This document shows positions 44,742-53,285 of a stretch of 64,000 bases of DNA, piece by piece. The notes below the pieces were generated by a model. That model did no database searches, was not told where the DNA came from, and worked only from the letters and a program-made list of their open reading frames with translations. Position 1 is the first letter of the stretch. The number at the start of each line of letters is the position of its first letter. Source of the stretch: Nocardia terrae. GTDB lineage: Bacteria > Actinomycetota > Actinomycetes > Mycobacteriales > Mycobacteriaceae. Both the position numbers and the translations under genes were made by a program. The stretch is from NCBI RefSeq assembly GCF_009760405.1, contig NZ_WRPP01000002.1:558001-622000 (forward strand), read 5' to 3'.

Positions 44742-45203
44742 ATGAAATCAAGTCGGGCCGTACGGAACTCGCCTCGATATGGGAGGCATGTCGCGATTAC
44801 CGGACTGGCGGCCCTCGGTGTGACGGTCGCGATGGCGAATCCGGCCGCCGCCTCACCCGCCGATGGCGTCACCGGCACGATTCTCGGTCAGACCAGCATC
44901 GGCGGCACCGACTACATTCTCCGCGAAATCACCATCGCGCCGGGCGGATCCACGGGCTGGCATTTCCACGACGGCTTCGTCTACGGCGTGGTACGCAGCG
45001 GTGTCCTTTCGCACTACAAAGCCGACTGCGCCCTCGACGGCGTCTACCACGCGGGCGAGTCGCTGGTCGAAAACGCCAGCCCCGATTACGTTCACATCGG
45101 TCGGAACTCGGGATCCGAGCCCCTGGTGCTGGACGTGCTCTACACCCTGCCGTCCCACAGTCCGCTGTCGGAGGACGCACCTGCCCCCGAATGCGCGCAA
45201 TAA
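44742..45203 (+). CDS. Secreted cupin-domain protein
   Basis: A 153-residue protein with a signal peptide (cleavage near ANPAAASPADG, about residue 38) and one cupin: GGSTGWHFHDGFVYGVVRSG (His pair) and ENASPDYVHIGRNSG (second motif His). ATG 44742 has AGGAGGAG five bases upstream. Exported single-domain cupins of this sort are common in actinobacteria; catalytic role unknown. Confidence 0.82.
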   Translation: MKSSRAVRNSPRYGRHVAITGLAALGVTVAMANPAAASPADGVTGTILGQTSIGGTDYILREITIAPGGSTGWHFHDGFVYGVVRSGVLSHYKADCALDGVYHAGESLVENASPDYVHIGRNSGSEPLVLDVLYTLPSHSPLSEDAPAPECAQ

Positions 45204-45274
45204 GAACAGTCGCTGCGCCGGGGCGAAACCAACTGACGCCGGGCCTTGCCCGGCTCGATACGGAGTGATCAGTC

Positions 45275-46300
45275 ATGCCCGAAACCACGACCGTTCCAGA
45301 GCTGCCGCCCACCGCGGTGATGATGCAGATCCTGGCCGGTTTCCAGACGTCCCAAGCAGCTTATGTGGTGGCGAAGCTGGGGATTGCCACCATTCTCGAC
45401 CAGGAAGGCCCGAAGCCGGTCGCCGAGCTCGCGCGGCGTACGGGAGCGCAGCCCGAGGCGCTGCGCCGCCTGATCCGGACGCTCGCGCCGCTCGGGTTGT
45501 TCGCCACCGATGACGATCGTGTCGGCATCACGCCGTTGGGCGCGACGTTGTCGGAGACGCACACGCGGTCGCTCTACGACATGGCGTGCATGTGGATGGA
45601 GACCCACTACCTTCCGTTCAGTGAGCTGCTGGACGGCGTGCGCAGCGGAAAGCCCGCGGCCGAGAAATACTACGGTCAGCCGATTTTGACCTGGCTGGCC
45701 GCCGATCCGGAGCGGGCGGCGCAATTCACCAGGGCGATGGCCGAAGTGACGTCGAGCCTGCGCACCGGCATGTTCGACGACTATCGCCTCCCGGCGGGCA
45801 GAACCGTGGCCGATATCGGCGGCGGTGACGGCAGCGTGCTCGTCGAATTGCTGACACGCAGCGAATCCGACCGGCAGGGCATCGTTTTCGATCAGCCCAA
45901 CGTCACGCCCGAAGCCGAGAAGGCCATCGCGGCCGCGGGCCTGGCCGAGCGTGTCGAGGTCGTCGCCGGCGACTTCTTCGCCGAGGTGCCGACCGCCGAC
46001 ATCTACGTCCTCGGCTACATCCTGCACGACTGGGACGACGCGTCGAGCCGCCGCATCCTGGCCTCCATCGCCGCCGCGGCGTCGCCGGGAGCACGGCTTC
46101 TCGTCATCGAGGGCATGGTGCCCGCCGGCGACACGCCGCACCTGACCAAGGCGATCGATCTGACGATGCTGGGGATGGTCACCGGAAAGGAACGCGGCGA
46201 GCAGGAATACCGCGAACTGCTCGACGGCGCGGGCTTCACGGTCGACCGGATCGTGGCCACGCCGAGCCCCTTCTCGATTCTCGAAGCCACGCTGCGCTGA
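45275..46300 (+). CDS. SAM-dependent O-methyltransferase (hydroxyneurosporene/ASMT-like)
   Basis: A 341-residue two-domain methyltransferase. Residues about 15-100 are a winged-helix dimerisation domain (TSQAAYVVAKLGIATILDQEGPKPVAELARRTGAQPEALRRLIRTLAPLGLF). The catalytic domain has the SAM loop VADIGGGDGSVLVELL and YILHDWDDASSRRIL containing the catalytic His. This family methylates hydroxyl groups on aromatic or polyketide-like substrates. It stands alone between unrelated genes, so the substrate cannot be guessed. Confidence 0.87.
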   Translation: MPETTTVPELPPTAVMMQILAGFQTSQAAYVVAKLGIATILDQEGPKPVAELARRTGAQPEALRRLIRTLAPLGLFATDDDRVGITPLGATLSETHTRSLYDMACMWMETHYLPFSELLDGVRSGKPAAEKYYGQPILTWLAADPERAAQFTRAMAEVTSSLRTGMFDDYRLPAGRTVADIGGGDGSVLVELLTRSESDRQGIVFDQPNVTPEAEKAIAAAGLAERVEVVAGDFFAEVPTADIYVLGYILHDWDDASSRRILASIAAAASPGARLLVIEGMVPAGDTPHLTKAIDLTMLGMVTGKERGEQEYRELLDGAGFTVDRIVATPSPFSILEATLR

Positions 46301-46326
46301 GACAATCTGAAAGGCATTGCGCACCA

Positions 46327-46800
46327 CGCGGATGGCGGGTGCCGTTCCTGCTCAGCGCGGTGCCGACGCTGGTGACGCTACTGGTGTGCGCAACCCTGCC
46401 GGAGGCGCCGGAGTTCGAAACCCGAAGGGACGAAGACGATCTGGCCCGCCGCCCGTGGCTACAGGTATGGCGGTCGGCGTGGCGGCGGATCGTGATCGTG
46501 GCCGCCACCAACACCGGACTGACCATGATGACGTTCACCCTCATCACCTTCGTGCTGTCCTACGGACTCGACACACTGCACATCGCCCAACCCGTCCTGC
46601 AACGCGCGACACTGCCCGCCCAGATCCTGCTGCTGCCCTCCGCTCTGCTCGGCGGTGGCCTGGGTTCCGCTGGTCGAACCGCACTCGTGCACTGGTCCGG
46701 CGGAGCCTCGTCGCTCGTCGCCCGGTACCTGATGACGGGCGGTTTGATCAGGATCGCCGGCGTCCTCGCCGTGCATGGGGTGCGAAGCGCGAGCTCAGCC
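46327..46800 (+). pseudogene. MFS transporter fragment (metabolite:H+ symporter family)
   Basis: The frame GWRVPFLLSAVPTLVTLLV...ATLPEAPEFE is the central part of a metabolite:H+ symporter (normally GWRIPFLLSA followed by a TESPEF motif), then three more hydrophobic stretches (IVIVAATNTGLTMMTFTLITFVLSYG and LPAQILLLPSALLGG). The N-terminal five or six helices are missing upstream, where the methyltransferase gene ends, and the C-terminus runs into the antisense of the PfpI gene. It is therefore a truncated, probably non-functional remnant. Confidence 0.65.
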
Positions 46801-46803
46801 AGC

Positions 46804-47367
46804 TCATCCGGAGCCGGTCGCGGCTTCGGTGATGGCGTCGACGAAGGCGGGCAGATCGCTCGGGTTGCGGGAAGTGATCAATGGCCAGTTGTTCTCGTCG
46901 CTGCGGACGGCCGCGTCGTCGACCCACCATCCGCCGGCATTGGCGATGTCGGTGCGGAGCGACGGGTAGGAGGTGAGTGTCTTGCCCGGGATCACCCCGG
47001 CGTCGACCAGTAGCCAGGGGCCGTGGCAGATGGCCGCGATGGGTACACCGGTGGTGGTGAGCGCGCGCACCAGGGCGCACGCGTGTGGGTCGGTGCGTAG
47101 CCGGTCCGCGTTGACGGTGCCGCCGGGGATGACGAGGACGTCGATCTCGGCGGTGTCGAGGCCGTCGAGGGTGGTGTCCGGGTCGATGGTCTCGGCCGGC
47201 TCGAGGTCGTGCCGATAGGTTTGCACGGGTTCGGATTTCACCGCGGCGTGCACGACTCGCGCGCCGCGCTCACGCAGTCGGTCGCGGGGGACAACGAGTT
47301 CGTCGTGCTCCACGCCGGTGTTGCCGGTGATGATCACGACCTGGATTCCGTCGAGTTGTCCTGGCAT
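46804..47367 (-). CDS. DJ-1/PfpI-family protein
   Basis: A 187-residue class I glutamine-amidotransferase-like protein: VVIITGNTGVEHDELVVPRDRLRERGA, IDVLVIPGGTVNADRLRTD and the nucleophile elbow PIAAICHGPWLLVDAG with the Cys. ATG 47367 has AGGAG seven bases upstream. Its first 34 bp overlap the end of the YihY gene, so both are co-expressed. Family members act as proteases, chaperones or glyoxal/deglycase enzymes; the exact role is open. Confidence 0.85.
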   Translation of the reverse strand: MPGQLDGIQVVIITGNTGVEHDELVVPRDRLRERGARVVHAAVKSEPVQTYRHDLEPAETIDPDTTLDGLDTAEIDVLVIPGGTVNADRLRTDPHACALVRALTTTGVPIAAICHGPWLLVDAGVIPGKTLTSYPSLRTDIANAGGWWVDDAAVRSDENNWPLITSRNPSDLPAFVDAITEAATGSG

Positions 47368-48428
47368 GTCGGCTCCTGTCGGTGATGCCTCGTCGCGGGG
47401 CGATGACTGTCGCCACAGCCTGCGAATGCCCGGCGAAGCGCGGCCGAAACCGGCGTTGCCGACGGCTTCCTGGTCCAGGTGTCGGTATCGGATCGCTCGC
47501 GAGGGGGCAGGATGGGTTCGGCGTCTTCGGGTCGGCCCTGTTCGATGCGGCGCGCGCGGGCGAGTTCGGCGTCGAATTGTGCGCCCAGCAGAATCGCGAG
47601 GTTGGTCAGCCACAGCCAGACCAAGAAGACCACCGCGCCGGCGAGTGAGCCGTACACCTTGTTGTAGCTGCCGAAGAAGCCGACGTAGAGAGTGAATCCG
47701 GCGGAGGCGGCAATCCAGATGAGCACCGCCAGAGCGCTTCCGGGAGTGAGCCATCGGAATCCGTATTGGCGTGCGTTCGGCGCGGCCCAGTAGAGCAGGG
47801 CGATCACCAGGGCCACCAGGACGATCAGCACGGGCCACTTGCCGATCTCCCAGGTCGTGACCGCACCGGATCCCCATCCCAGCCAGCGGCCGGCCCGTCC
47901 GGCCAGCGAGCCGGTGAACGTGATGCCGATGGCGCAGACCGCGATGATGCCGACCATGAGCGCGGTGAGCCCCACACGTAGGGGCAGTGTCTTCCAGATC
48001 GGCCGGCCCTCGGGCGTGCGGTAGATCGAATTCGCCGCTCTGATAAAGGCTCCGAGGTAGCCCGACGCCGTCCACAGTGCCACGCCGAGACCCGCGATGG
48101 CCACACCGCCCGACAGCGAGCGTGAGCTCTGGAGTTGCCGGATCGCGTTCACCAGGAGATCGGTGCCGCTGCCGGGCCCGATCGAGCGGACGGTGTCGAT
48201 CAACGACTGGGTCGCCGCAGGACCGAGCAGCCCGAGTAGAGCGGTCACGACGATCAACGCCGGAAATATCGACAGCACACTGTAATAGGTCAACGCCGCA
48301 GCCCAATCGGTCAGGTTGTTGGCGTTGGAGTTCGCGGCGGATCGCCGCAGCACACCCCACCAGGAATGGCGGCTCAGGTCCGTGGGTTCGGTGGGAGACT
48401 CTTCGGCCTCGAGGTCTTTCGTATTCAA
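47334..48428 (-). CDS. YihY/UPF0761 family inner-membrane protein
   Basis: A 364-residue BrkB/YihY membrane protein: LTDWAAALTYYSVLSIFPALIVVTALLGLLG at helix 1, then GVALWTASGYLGAFIRAANSIYRTPEGRP and SAGFTLYVGFFGSYNKVYGSLAGAVVFLVWLWLTNLAILLGAQFDAEL, the classic family ending. About six helices and a charged hydrophilic C-tail. Function unknown in general; once mis-annotated as ribonuclease BN. Operon with the PfpI gene. Confidence 0.9.
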   Translation of the reverse strand: MNTKDLEAEESPTEPTDLSRHSWWGVLRRSAANSNANNLTDWAAALTYYSVLSIFPALIVVTALLGLLGPAATQSLIDTVRSIGPGSGTDLLVNAIRQLQSSRSLSGGVAIAGLGVALWTASGYLGAFIRAANSIYRTPEGRPIWKTLPLRVGLTALMVGIIAVCAIGITFTGSLAGRAGRWLGWGSGAVTTWEIGKWPVLIVLVALVIALLYWAAPNARQYGFRWLTPGSALAVLIWIAASAGFTLYVGFFGSYNKVYGSLAGAVVFLVWLWLTNLAILLGAQFDAELARARRIEQGRPEDAEPILPPRERSDTDTWTRKPSATPVSAALRRAFAGCGDSHRPATRHHRQEPTCQDNSTESRS

Positions 48429-48587
48429 TGGCAGCCGTCGCAGGATTCACTGGCCTGGGCGGGGTACGTCGCCGCGCCGGGCATCGGTCTTGTGTTGTCG
48501 GTCCTTCCACTGCCTACCCCGCGGGCTTCCATGGAAACGACTCACCGTGCGTGGGCTGTCGAGCGTGACAAGGGGCCGGTCGAGTTC

Positions 48588-49541
48588 TCACGCCCCGGCC
48601 AGTGATTGGAGTCCGAGGGTGGCGGCGGTGGGGGTGAGGGAGTAGAGGTCGGGGGTGGGAGTGTCGGTGAGGAAGTTGTTCGTCCAATCGGTTGCCAGGT
48701 CTCGGACGGCGGCGACATTCGCCGATTGGGGGATCCCGCAGAACAATTCGCCGACCAGGTCGGAGCTGTCGCCTTCGGCGTCGGTGTGCTCGCCGGTGGG
48801 GAGGCGGACACCGACGAAGGGGCGGTGCAGGAGGGTTTGCAGGGCGGCGGTGCCGGATCCCAGGGCATTGCACAGCGAGGGCGGGCCGGAGATGGTGAGG
48901 ATGGGCAGGCCGGTCGGGTCGAGGTCGGTGAGCGCGACGTCGGTGTTGTTGCCCAGGAACGACTTCACCGGATCGAGCAGGACCAGGCCGCGGACCCGCG
49001 GCCAGATGGCGGGCGCGGTGGTGTGCAGCCGGTGCGCGACGTACTCGACGGCCTCCGCGCCCGCGGAGTGGCCCAGAAACACGAATCGCCGGGGAAGTTC
49101 GGGGGCGGTGCGTCCCGCGCGGGCGGCCGCGGCGGCCAGGCTCCGGGTGAGTGCGCCGGACGGATCGTCCGCGGTGGCGAACAACCGGGCCACCTGGTCG
49201 AGGAAGGCGGTGTTGTCGCCGAGGTTCTGCAGGGTGCAGCCATCGAGGTTGAGGAACGGCAGGCTGGGCGCGAAGACCAGATAGCCTGCGGCGGCGAGGG
49301 ATTCCGACAGGGCGGCGACGTTCTCGCTCGCGCGAGCGAAGCCGTGCTGCACCCAGACCAACCCGCGTGGCGCGCCCGCCGGCAGGTACCAGTCGACGGT
49401 CTGACGCAGGGTCGAGGTCGCGCACGGTAGGTCGATCGTGCCGGGCAGGACCGGCGATTCGGCTGCGGCGGGGCAGATTCCGGCGACGGCGGCGGTACAC
49501 GCGGCGGCCAGGACGGTCAGTGTAGAACCCCGAAGGCTCAT
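48588..49541 (-). CDS. Secreted alpha/beta-hydrolase (esterase)
   Basis: A 317-residue exported esterase. The signal peptide is MSLRGSTLTVLAAACTAAVAG ending near AAA (residue about 28). The core has LVWVQHGFARASENVAALSESLAAAGYLVFAPSLPF and the nucleophile elbow VFLGHSAGAEAVEYVAH (Ser in G-H-S-A-G). ATG 49541 follows TTGGAG. The upstream space holds a composite operator (49683-49707) shared with the tetrapyrrole-type operons at 61 kb, which suggests that it acts outside the cell on an ester in the same pathway. That link is inference from the shared site. Confidence 0.82.
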   Translation of the reverse strand: MSLRGSTLTVLAAACTAAVAGICPAAAESPVLPGTIDLPCATSTLRQTVDWYLPAGAPRGLVWVQHGFARASENVAALSESLAAAGYLVFAPSLPFLNLDGCTLQNLGDNTAFLDQVARLFATADDPSGALTRSLAAAAARAGRTAPELPRRFVFLGHSAGAEAVEYVAHRLHTTAPAIWPRVRGLVLLDPVKSFLGNNTDVALTDLDPTGLPILTISGPPSLCNALGSGTAALQTLLHRPFVGVRLPTGEHTDAEGDSSDLVGELFCGIPQSANVAAVRDLATDWTNNFLTDTPTPDLYSLTPTAATLGLQSLAGA

Positions 49542-49681
49542 CGTGACTCCAATGGGGAGGGCACGCTGTTTCCCTTGGCGGAATAGCGTTTCTTTCAGTG
49601 CTCCCAGTGACCATAGTTGCTTCGCTGCCGTGCACGATCGTTTTGGGACAACTGCTGGACGCAGCCACTGTATCGAGGTTA

Positions 49682-49707
49682 TGTTTCGTTGAGAGAAACA
49701 ATGTTTC
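49682..49707. promoter_or_regulatory. Composite operator, copy 1 (GTTTC-N7-GAAAC-N3-GTTTC)
   Basis: Overlapping inverted repeats: TGTTTC-N7-GAAACA (49682-49700) and GAAAC-AAT-GTTTC (49695-49707). It lies between the secreted esterase (leftward) and the CitE-like lyase (rightward, start 48 bp away). The same 25-bp layout recurs at 60988-61012 and, inverted, at 61171-61195, with identical spacings. Confidence 0.85.
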
Positions 49708-49754
49708 ACTTGGAATCGCGTGCGGCGGAGGCTCCGCAGTGAGGAGACGCCCCG

Positions 49755-50582
49755 GTGAGATCGGCGCTCTACGTCCCCGGTAACCGTCCCGAACTGTTCG
49801 ACAAGGCGCTGGCCGGTCCGGCCGATGTCGTGCTGCTCGACCTCGAGGACGCGGTTCCCCTGGGAGACAAGGATTCCGCGCGCGCCGAGATCGCCGGGTG
49901 GCTGCGCACCGTCCCGGCGGCGCGCCCGCGCATCTGGGTGCGGGTCAACGTCGAGGACGTCGAGGCCGATCTGCGCGCGGTGGCGTTACCGGCCGTGGCC
50001 GCGGTCTGCCTGGCGAAAACCGAGTCGCCCCAGCAGGTCCGCGCCGCCTCCGCGATCCTGGACGCCTGCGAGCCGGGTCCGGCGCGGATCGAGATCTGCC
50101 CGCTGCTCGAGAGCGCGGCCGCGATTCTGGACGCTCGTGCCATCGCCGCCGGGCCGCGGGTAGCCCGCCTGCAGATCGGTGAGGCGGATCTGTGCGCGGA
50201 CACCGGCATCGATCCGGGGGCCGATCGCGCCGAATTGCTCGCGGTCCGGACCCAGGTCGTATTGGCGTGCGCCGCAGCGGGAATCGCGCCGCCGCTGGGC
50301 CCGGTGAGCACCGACTTCCGCGACCTGGGGGCGCTGCGCACCTCGACCGAGGCGCTGGCCCGGCTCGGCTTCCGGGGTCGCGCCTGTGTGCATCCGGCCC
50401 AACTGCCCGTGGTGAACGCCGTCTTCACCCCCACCGCGGCCGAGCTTGCCCGTGCCCGGGAACTGTTGTCCCGCTTCGATTCCGCGTCCGGCGGCATCGT
50501 GCTCGACGACCGGGGACGCATGGTGGATCAGGCCGTCGTGCGCCGAGCTCGGCGACTGCTCGCCGATGCCCACGGCGAGTGA
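49755..50582 (+). CDS. HpcH/HpaI (CitE-like) CoA ester lyase
   Basis: A 275-residue CitE-type lyase: RSALYVPGNRPELFDKALAGPADVVLLDLEDAVPLGDKDSAR (residues 2-43, Asp/Glu of the metal site), RIWVRVNVEDVE, IEICPLLESAAAILDARAIA (metal Glu) and LQIGEADLCADTGI. FRGRACVHPAQLPVVNAVF is the family's C-terminal substrate motif. GTG 49755 has GAGGAG eight bases upstream. It reads away from the secreted esterase and shares the composite operator at 49682-49707. A C-C lyase could act on a CoA ester formed late in the pathway; unproven. Confidence 0.85.
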   Translation: MRSALYVPGNRPELFDKALAGPADVVLLDLEDAVPLGDKDSARAEIAGWLRTVPAARPRIWVRVNVEDVEADLRAVALPAVAAVCLAKTESPQQVRAASAILDACEPGPARIEICPLLESAAAILDARAIAAGPRVARLQIGEADLCADTGIDPGADRAELLAVRTQVVLACAAAGIAPPLGPVSTDFRDLGALRTSTEALARLGFRGRACVHPAQLPVVNAVFTPTAAELARARELLSRFDSASGGIVLDDRGRMVDQAVVRRARRLLADAHGE

Positions 50583-50658
50583 GGCGGATCGGCCACCCCC
50601 GCGGCGCGTCCCCGGGGTGGGCCCGGCGGCTCGCCCGCGATGTTCCCGCGTATCGCTC

Positions 50659-51402
50659 TCAATGCTCCCGTAGCAGTCGGCCCGCGCCCGCGACCCGGTC
50701 GTCGATGCCGTGCTCGCGCAGCGCGTGCCACAACGTGGCGGCATTGATCGCGACGACCGGCTTGCCGAGTTCAACTTCGAGTTCGTCGGCGAGGGCGACG
50801 AAGGACAGATTGGTGCCCACCTGGACGATCGCCTGGACGTCGGGCGAATCGAGGGCGGCCACGACCGCACGCAGCCGCTCGGGCCCGACCTTGGCGATGT
50901 CCATCGCGGTCGGGCAGCGCAGTCCGGTGACGGCGGCGACGTCGAACCCGGCCTCGGTGAAGAACCTGCCCACCTCCCGGTCGGCGATGGGCTGGTACGG
51001 GGAGAACACCGCGATGCGGCGGCAGCCCAGCTCGTGCAGCGCCGCACGGCACGAGCTCGCGCCCGTGGTGACCGGCAGGCCGGTCCGGTCGCGCAGGCGC
51101 TGTTCGAAGGCGGCGTTGCCGTCGACGCCGCCCCAGAAGGTTTCGGCGGACATGCCCATGACCATGCGGTCCGGTTCGGCGGTCAGGGCGTCGCGGACCG
51201 CGGTGTCGATCGAGGCGCGGATCTGGACCAGCAGGGCCTGGAAGTCCGCGTCGTCGCCCATCGCGGGATCGGGGATGTACATGGATCCGGCTCGGTAGGC
51301 GATGCCGGGCAGTCCCGCGCGCCAATAGTCGTGCTCGACAACGGTATTGGTGCTGGGAACGATCACGCCGAAGACGGCGCGGGTCCCTACGGCATTGGTC
51401 AT
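50659..51402 (-). CDS. Arylmalonate decarboxylase/maleate isomerase-family protein, catalytic Cys replaced
   Basis: A 247-residue member of the Asp/Glu racemase superfamily, maleate isomerase/arylmalonate decarboxylase (AMDase) branch. It has FGVIVPSTNTVVEHDYWRAGLPGI, VMGMSAETFWGG (dioxyanion-hole region) and AIVQVGTNLSFVALADELE. In AMDase and in the paralogue at 53286 the last segment carries the proton-donor Cys (QCG); here that position is Val (QVG), so decarboxylase-type chemistry is doubtful. Downstream of, and 40 bp from, the TetR gene on the same strand, so they form an operon. Confidence 0.8.
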   Translation of the reverse strand: MTNAVGTRAVFGVIVPSTNTVVEHDYWRAGLPGIAYRAGSMYIPDPAMGDDADFQALLVQIRASIDTAVRDALTAEPDRMVMGMSAETFWGGVDGNAAFEQRLRDRTGLPVTTGASSCRAALHELGCRRIAVFSPYQPIADREVGRFFTEAGFDVAAVTGLRCPTAMDIAKVGPERLRAVVAALDSPDVQAIVQVGTNLSFVALADELEVELGKPVVAINAATLWHALREHGIDDRVAGAGRLLREH

Positions 51403-51442
51403 CGTCTTCCTCTTGATAGCGGGGTGCGCTGACGTCGGGTGG

Positions 51443-52012
51443 TCAGTGGGAGTCGATCGCGGTGCGGGACAACGCATCCGAGACGGCGCGATGGGCCCGG
51501 TCGCGATCGGCGGGCCGGTCGAGCAACAGGGCGTCCACCAGCAGCGGCGCGACGATGGCCATTGCCGTCTCCTCGATCGAGGTCGCCTCGCCGACGCCCG
51601 CCGCGCGCACCGCCGCGTGGAAGGGGGCGAGCAGGTCGGCGACATAGCGGTGCCGCAGTTCCGCGCAGGCCGGATCGGCGGCCGAGGCGGTCACCAGGGC
51701 GCGCAGGAATGCCGCGACGGGCTTGTCGCGCAGGCGATCACACAGTGAGTCGACTTCCGCGTGCAGATCGGCCACGGCGTCGCCGGTCGGCTCGGGGGAC
51801 GGGTGGGGCGCCACGGCGATCAGGGCCGCGAGGAAGTCTCTCGGGGTCGGCCAGTGCCGATAGATGGTGGTGCGCGCGACGCCGGTAATGCCGTGCAGCC
51901 GTTGCGGAGTCAGCGCCGCCGCGCCCTCGGTGAGGATCAACTCCAGCGCGGCGGTCAGCACGATCTCTTCGGTCTCGGCGGCGGGTCCGGCCGGGCGTCC
52001 TGGTCTGCTCAC
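51443..52012 (-). CDS. TetR-family transcriptional regulator
   Basis: A 189-residue TetR protein. Helix-turn-helix: EEIVLTAALELILTEGAAALTPQRLHGITGVARTTIYRHWPTPRDFLAALI (residues about 15-65). The ligand domain is all-helical with no recognised specificity. GTG 52012 is the start. It diverges from the DUF4437 gene, and the palindromes at 52024-52063 between them are its likely operators. Confidence 0.88.
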   Translation of the reverse strand: MSRPGRPAGPAAETEEIVLTAALELILTEGAAALTPQRLHGITGVARTTIYRHWPTPRDFLAALIAVAPHPSPEPTGDAVADLHAEVDSLCDRLRDKPVAAFLRALVTASAADPACAELRHRYVADLLAPFHAAVRAAGVGEATSIEETAMAIVAPLLVDALLLDRPADRDRAHRAVSDALSRTAIDSH

Positions 52013-52023
52013 GGATTAAACGA

Positions 52024-52063
52024 TACATCTTGTTTTGGTTATTGATAAGCACTACATTTTGTA
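52024..52063. promoter_or_regulatory. TetR-type operator pair
   Basis: TACATCTTGTT (52024-52034) and the perfect TACA-TTT-TGTA (52053-52063) are centred 29 bp apart in the AT-rich 81-bp gap between the TetR and DUF4437 starts. GATACA at the left and TGTATC at the right also form outer arms of one large inverted repeat. The motif differs from the GTTTC composite sites, so a second regulator must bind those or this TetR has only local targets. Confidence 0.6.
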
Positions 52064-52093
52064 TCGGAAAGTTCGCGTCCCGCAGGAGGATTC

Positions 52094-52987
52094 ATGCGCC
52101 CCCATGTCGAACTCATCGATGAAAAAGACCTCATCTGGCATGTCGCCGAGTTCACCCACGCCGAAGGCACCGCCGAGCAACGCAATCTGAGCTACGACGA
52201 GGAGGACGGCTCGGCCTCGTTGAAAGTCCGCTTCACCAGCGACTGGTCCCGACCGGCGGGCGTGCACACCGCCGAGACCGAATGGTTCGTGCTCGCGGGC
52301 GAGATCACCGTCGGCGACACCGTACTCGGGCCCGAGGGGTTCTGGATGGCCCCCGCGGGCGTGTGGACCCCGCCCCTGCGAGTGGCGGCCGGTACCGAGA
52401 TCCTGCTGTTCCGCGAACGGGGCGGCTGGGAGTTCGAACCCGCCGGCGCCGACCGCGAATTCGTCCGTCCCGACCAGAAACTCGTCGTCCACGACTCCGC
52501 CGCCATGCCGTGGGTCGACGTCAAGGACGGCAGCCCCATGCGCTTCGACCTCGGCGGCACCCCTGTCCCGGGCCTCTACATCAAGCTGCTGCACCGCGAC
52601 GAGAAGACCGGCTTCTACACGCGCCTGATCAAGGCCAAGCCCGGCTGGCGCGAAATGCCGCTGGCCCACCACCCGTGCAGCGAGGAGGCGTACTGTCTCG
52701 ACGGCGGCTTCGAATACAACTTCGGCTCCATGTGGCCGGGCGCGTACTTCTGGCGGCCGCCGTTCATCCGCCACGGCGACTTCACCGCCGACGCCGAACG
52801 CGGCTGCACCTGGATCGTCCGCTCCGACGCCGACCTCGTCGACTGGTACACCGACAACGCCAAGGTCGTCATGACCGGCGACCCCACCAATTGGGGCGAA
52901 GGCTTCCCGAACACCGCCGCACCCCGCTTCATCACCCCGGTCCGCTCCAAATCCATTGGGGAATGGGCGGATCCGACACACCAGTAG
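52094..52987 (+). CDS. DUF4437 (bicupin-like) protein
   Basis: A 297-residue protein of the DUF4437 cupin family. The first cupin-like half includes AGVHTAETEWFVLAGEITVGD and GPEGFWMAPAGVWTPPLRVAAGTEILLF; the second has MPLAHHPCSEEAYCLDGGFEYNFG and PGAYFWRPPFIRHGDFTADAERGC with metal-type His residues. No signal peptide. Divergent from and probably controlled by the TetR protein. It faces the end of the large leftward operon. Reaction unknown. Confidence 0.8.
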   Translation: MRPHVELIDEKDLIWHVAEFTHAEGTAEQRNLSYDEEDGSASLKVRFTSDWSRPAGVHTAETEWFVLAGEITVGDTVLGPEGFWMAPAGVWTPPLRVAAGTEILLFRERGGWEFEPAGADREFVRPDQKLVVHDSAAMPWVDVKDGSPMRFDLGGTPVPGLYIKLLHRDEKTGFYTRLIKAKPGWREMPLAHHPCSEEAYCLDGGFEYNFGSMWPGAYFWRPPFIRHGDFTADAERGCTWIVRSDADLVDWYTDNAKVVMTGDPTNWGEGFPNTAAPRFITPVRSKSIGEWADPTHQ

Positions 52988-53073
52988 TTCCGGGCGGCGG
53001 CGCAACGCCCCGTCTCGGCCGACCACGGCTCGCGTCGGCCGGGACGGGGCTGCCGTGGCGTCGGCCAGCCGCC
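52988..53073. other. Spacer before the tandem repeat
   Basis: Short GC-rich spacer after the DUF4437 stop; CCCCGTCTCGGCCGACCACG-type inverted sequence is present but no clear terminator. Confidence 0.35.
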
Positions 53074-53218
53074 ACGGGCCGACACAGCGCGGGTGCCGCG
53101 ACGGGCCGACGCAGCGCGGGTGCCGCGACGGGCCGACGCAGCGCGGGTGCCGCGACGGGCCGACGCAGCGCGGGTGCCGCGACGGGCCGACACGGCGCGG
53201 GTGCCGCGACGGGCCGAC
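53074..53218. repeat. 27-bp tandem repeat, five copies plus a partial sixth
   Basis: Units start at 53074, 53101, 53128, 53155 and 53182, each beginning ACGGGCCGAC and containing GCGCGGGTGCCGCG; a sixth copy stops after ten bases (53209-53218). Copies differ only at one or two bases (GACACA, GACGCA, GACACG). It lies between convergent genes, so open frames across it are composition artefacts. It may be a variable-number repeat or a transcription-blocking element. Confidence 0.95.
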
Positions 53219-53285
53219 CGGACGCGAGTTGCTGTCGAGGGCGTGCCGATCGGCGGTCGTGGGGATCGAACCTCGCCGCGCGGGC

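Noticed and set aside
53074..53218. CRISPR array
   Set aside because: Units are contiguous 27-bp direct repeats with no unique spacers and no cas genes nearby.
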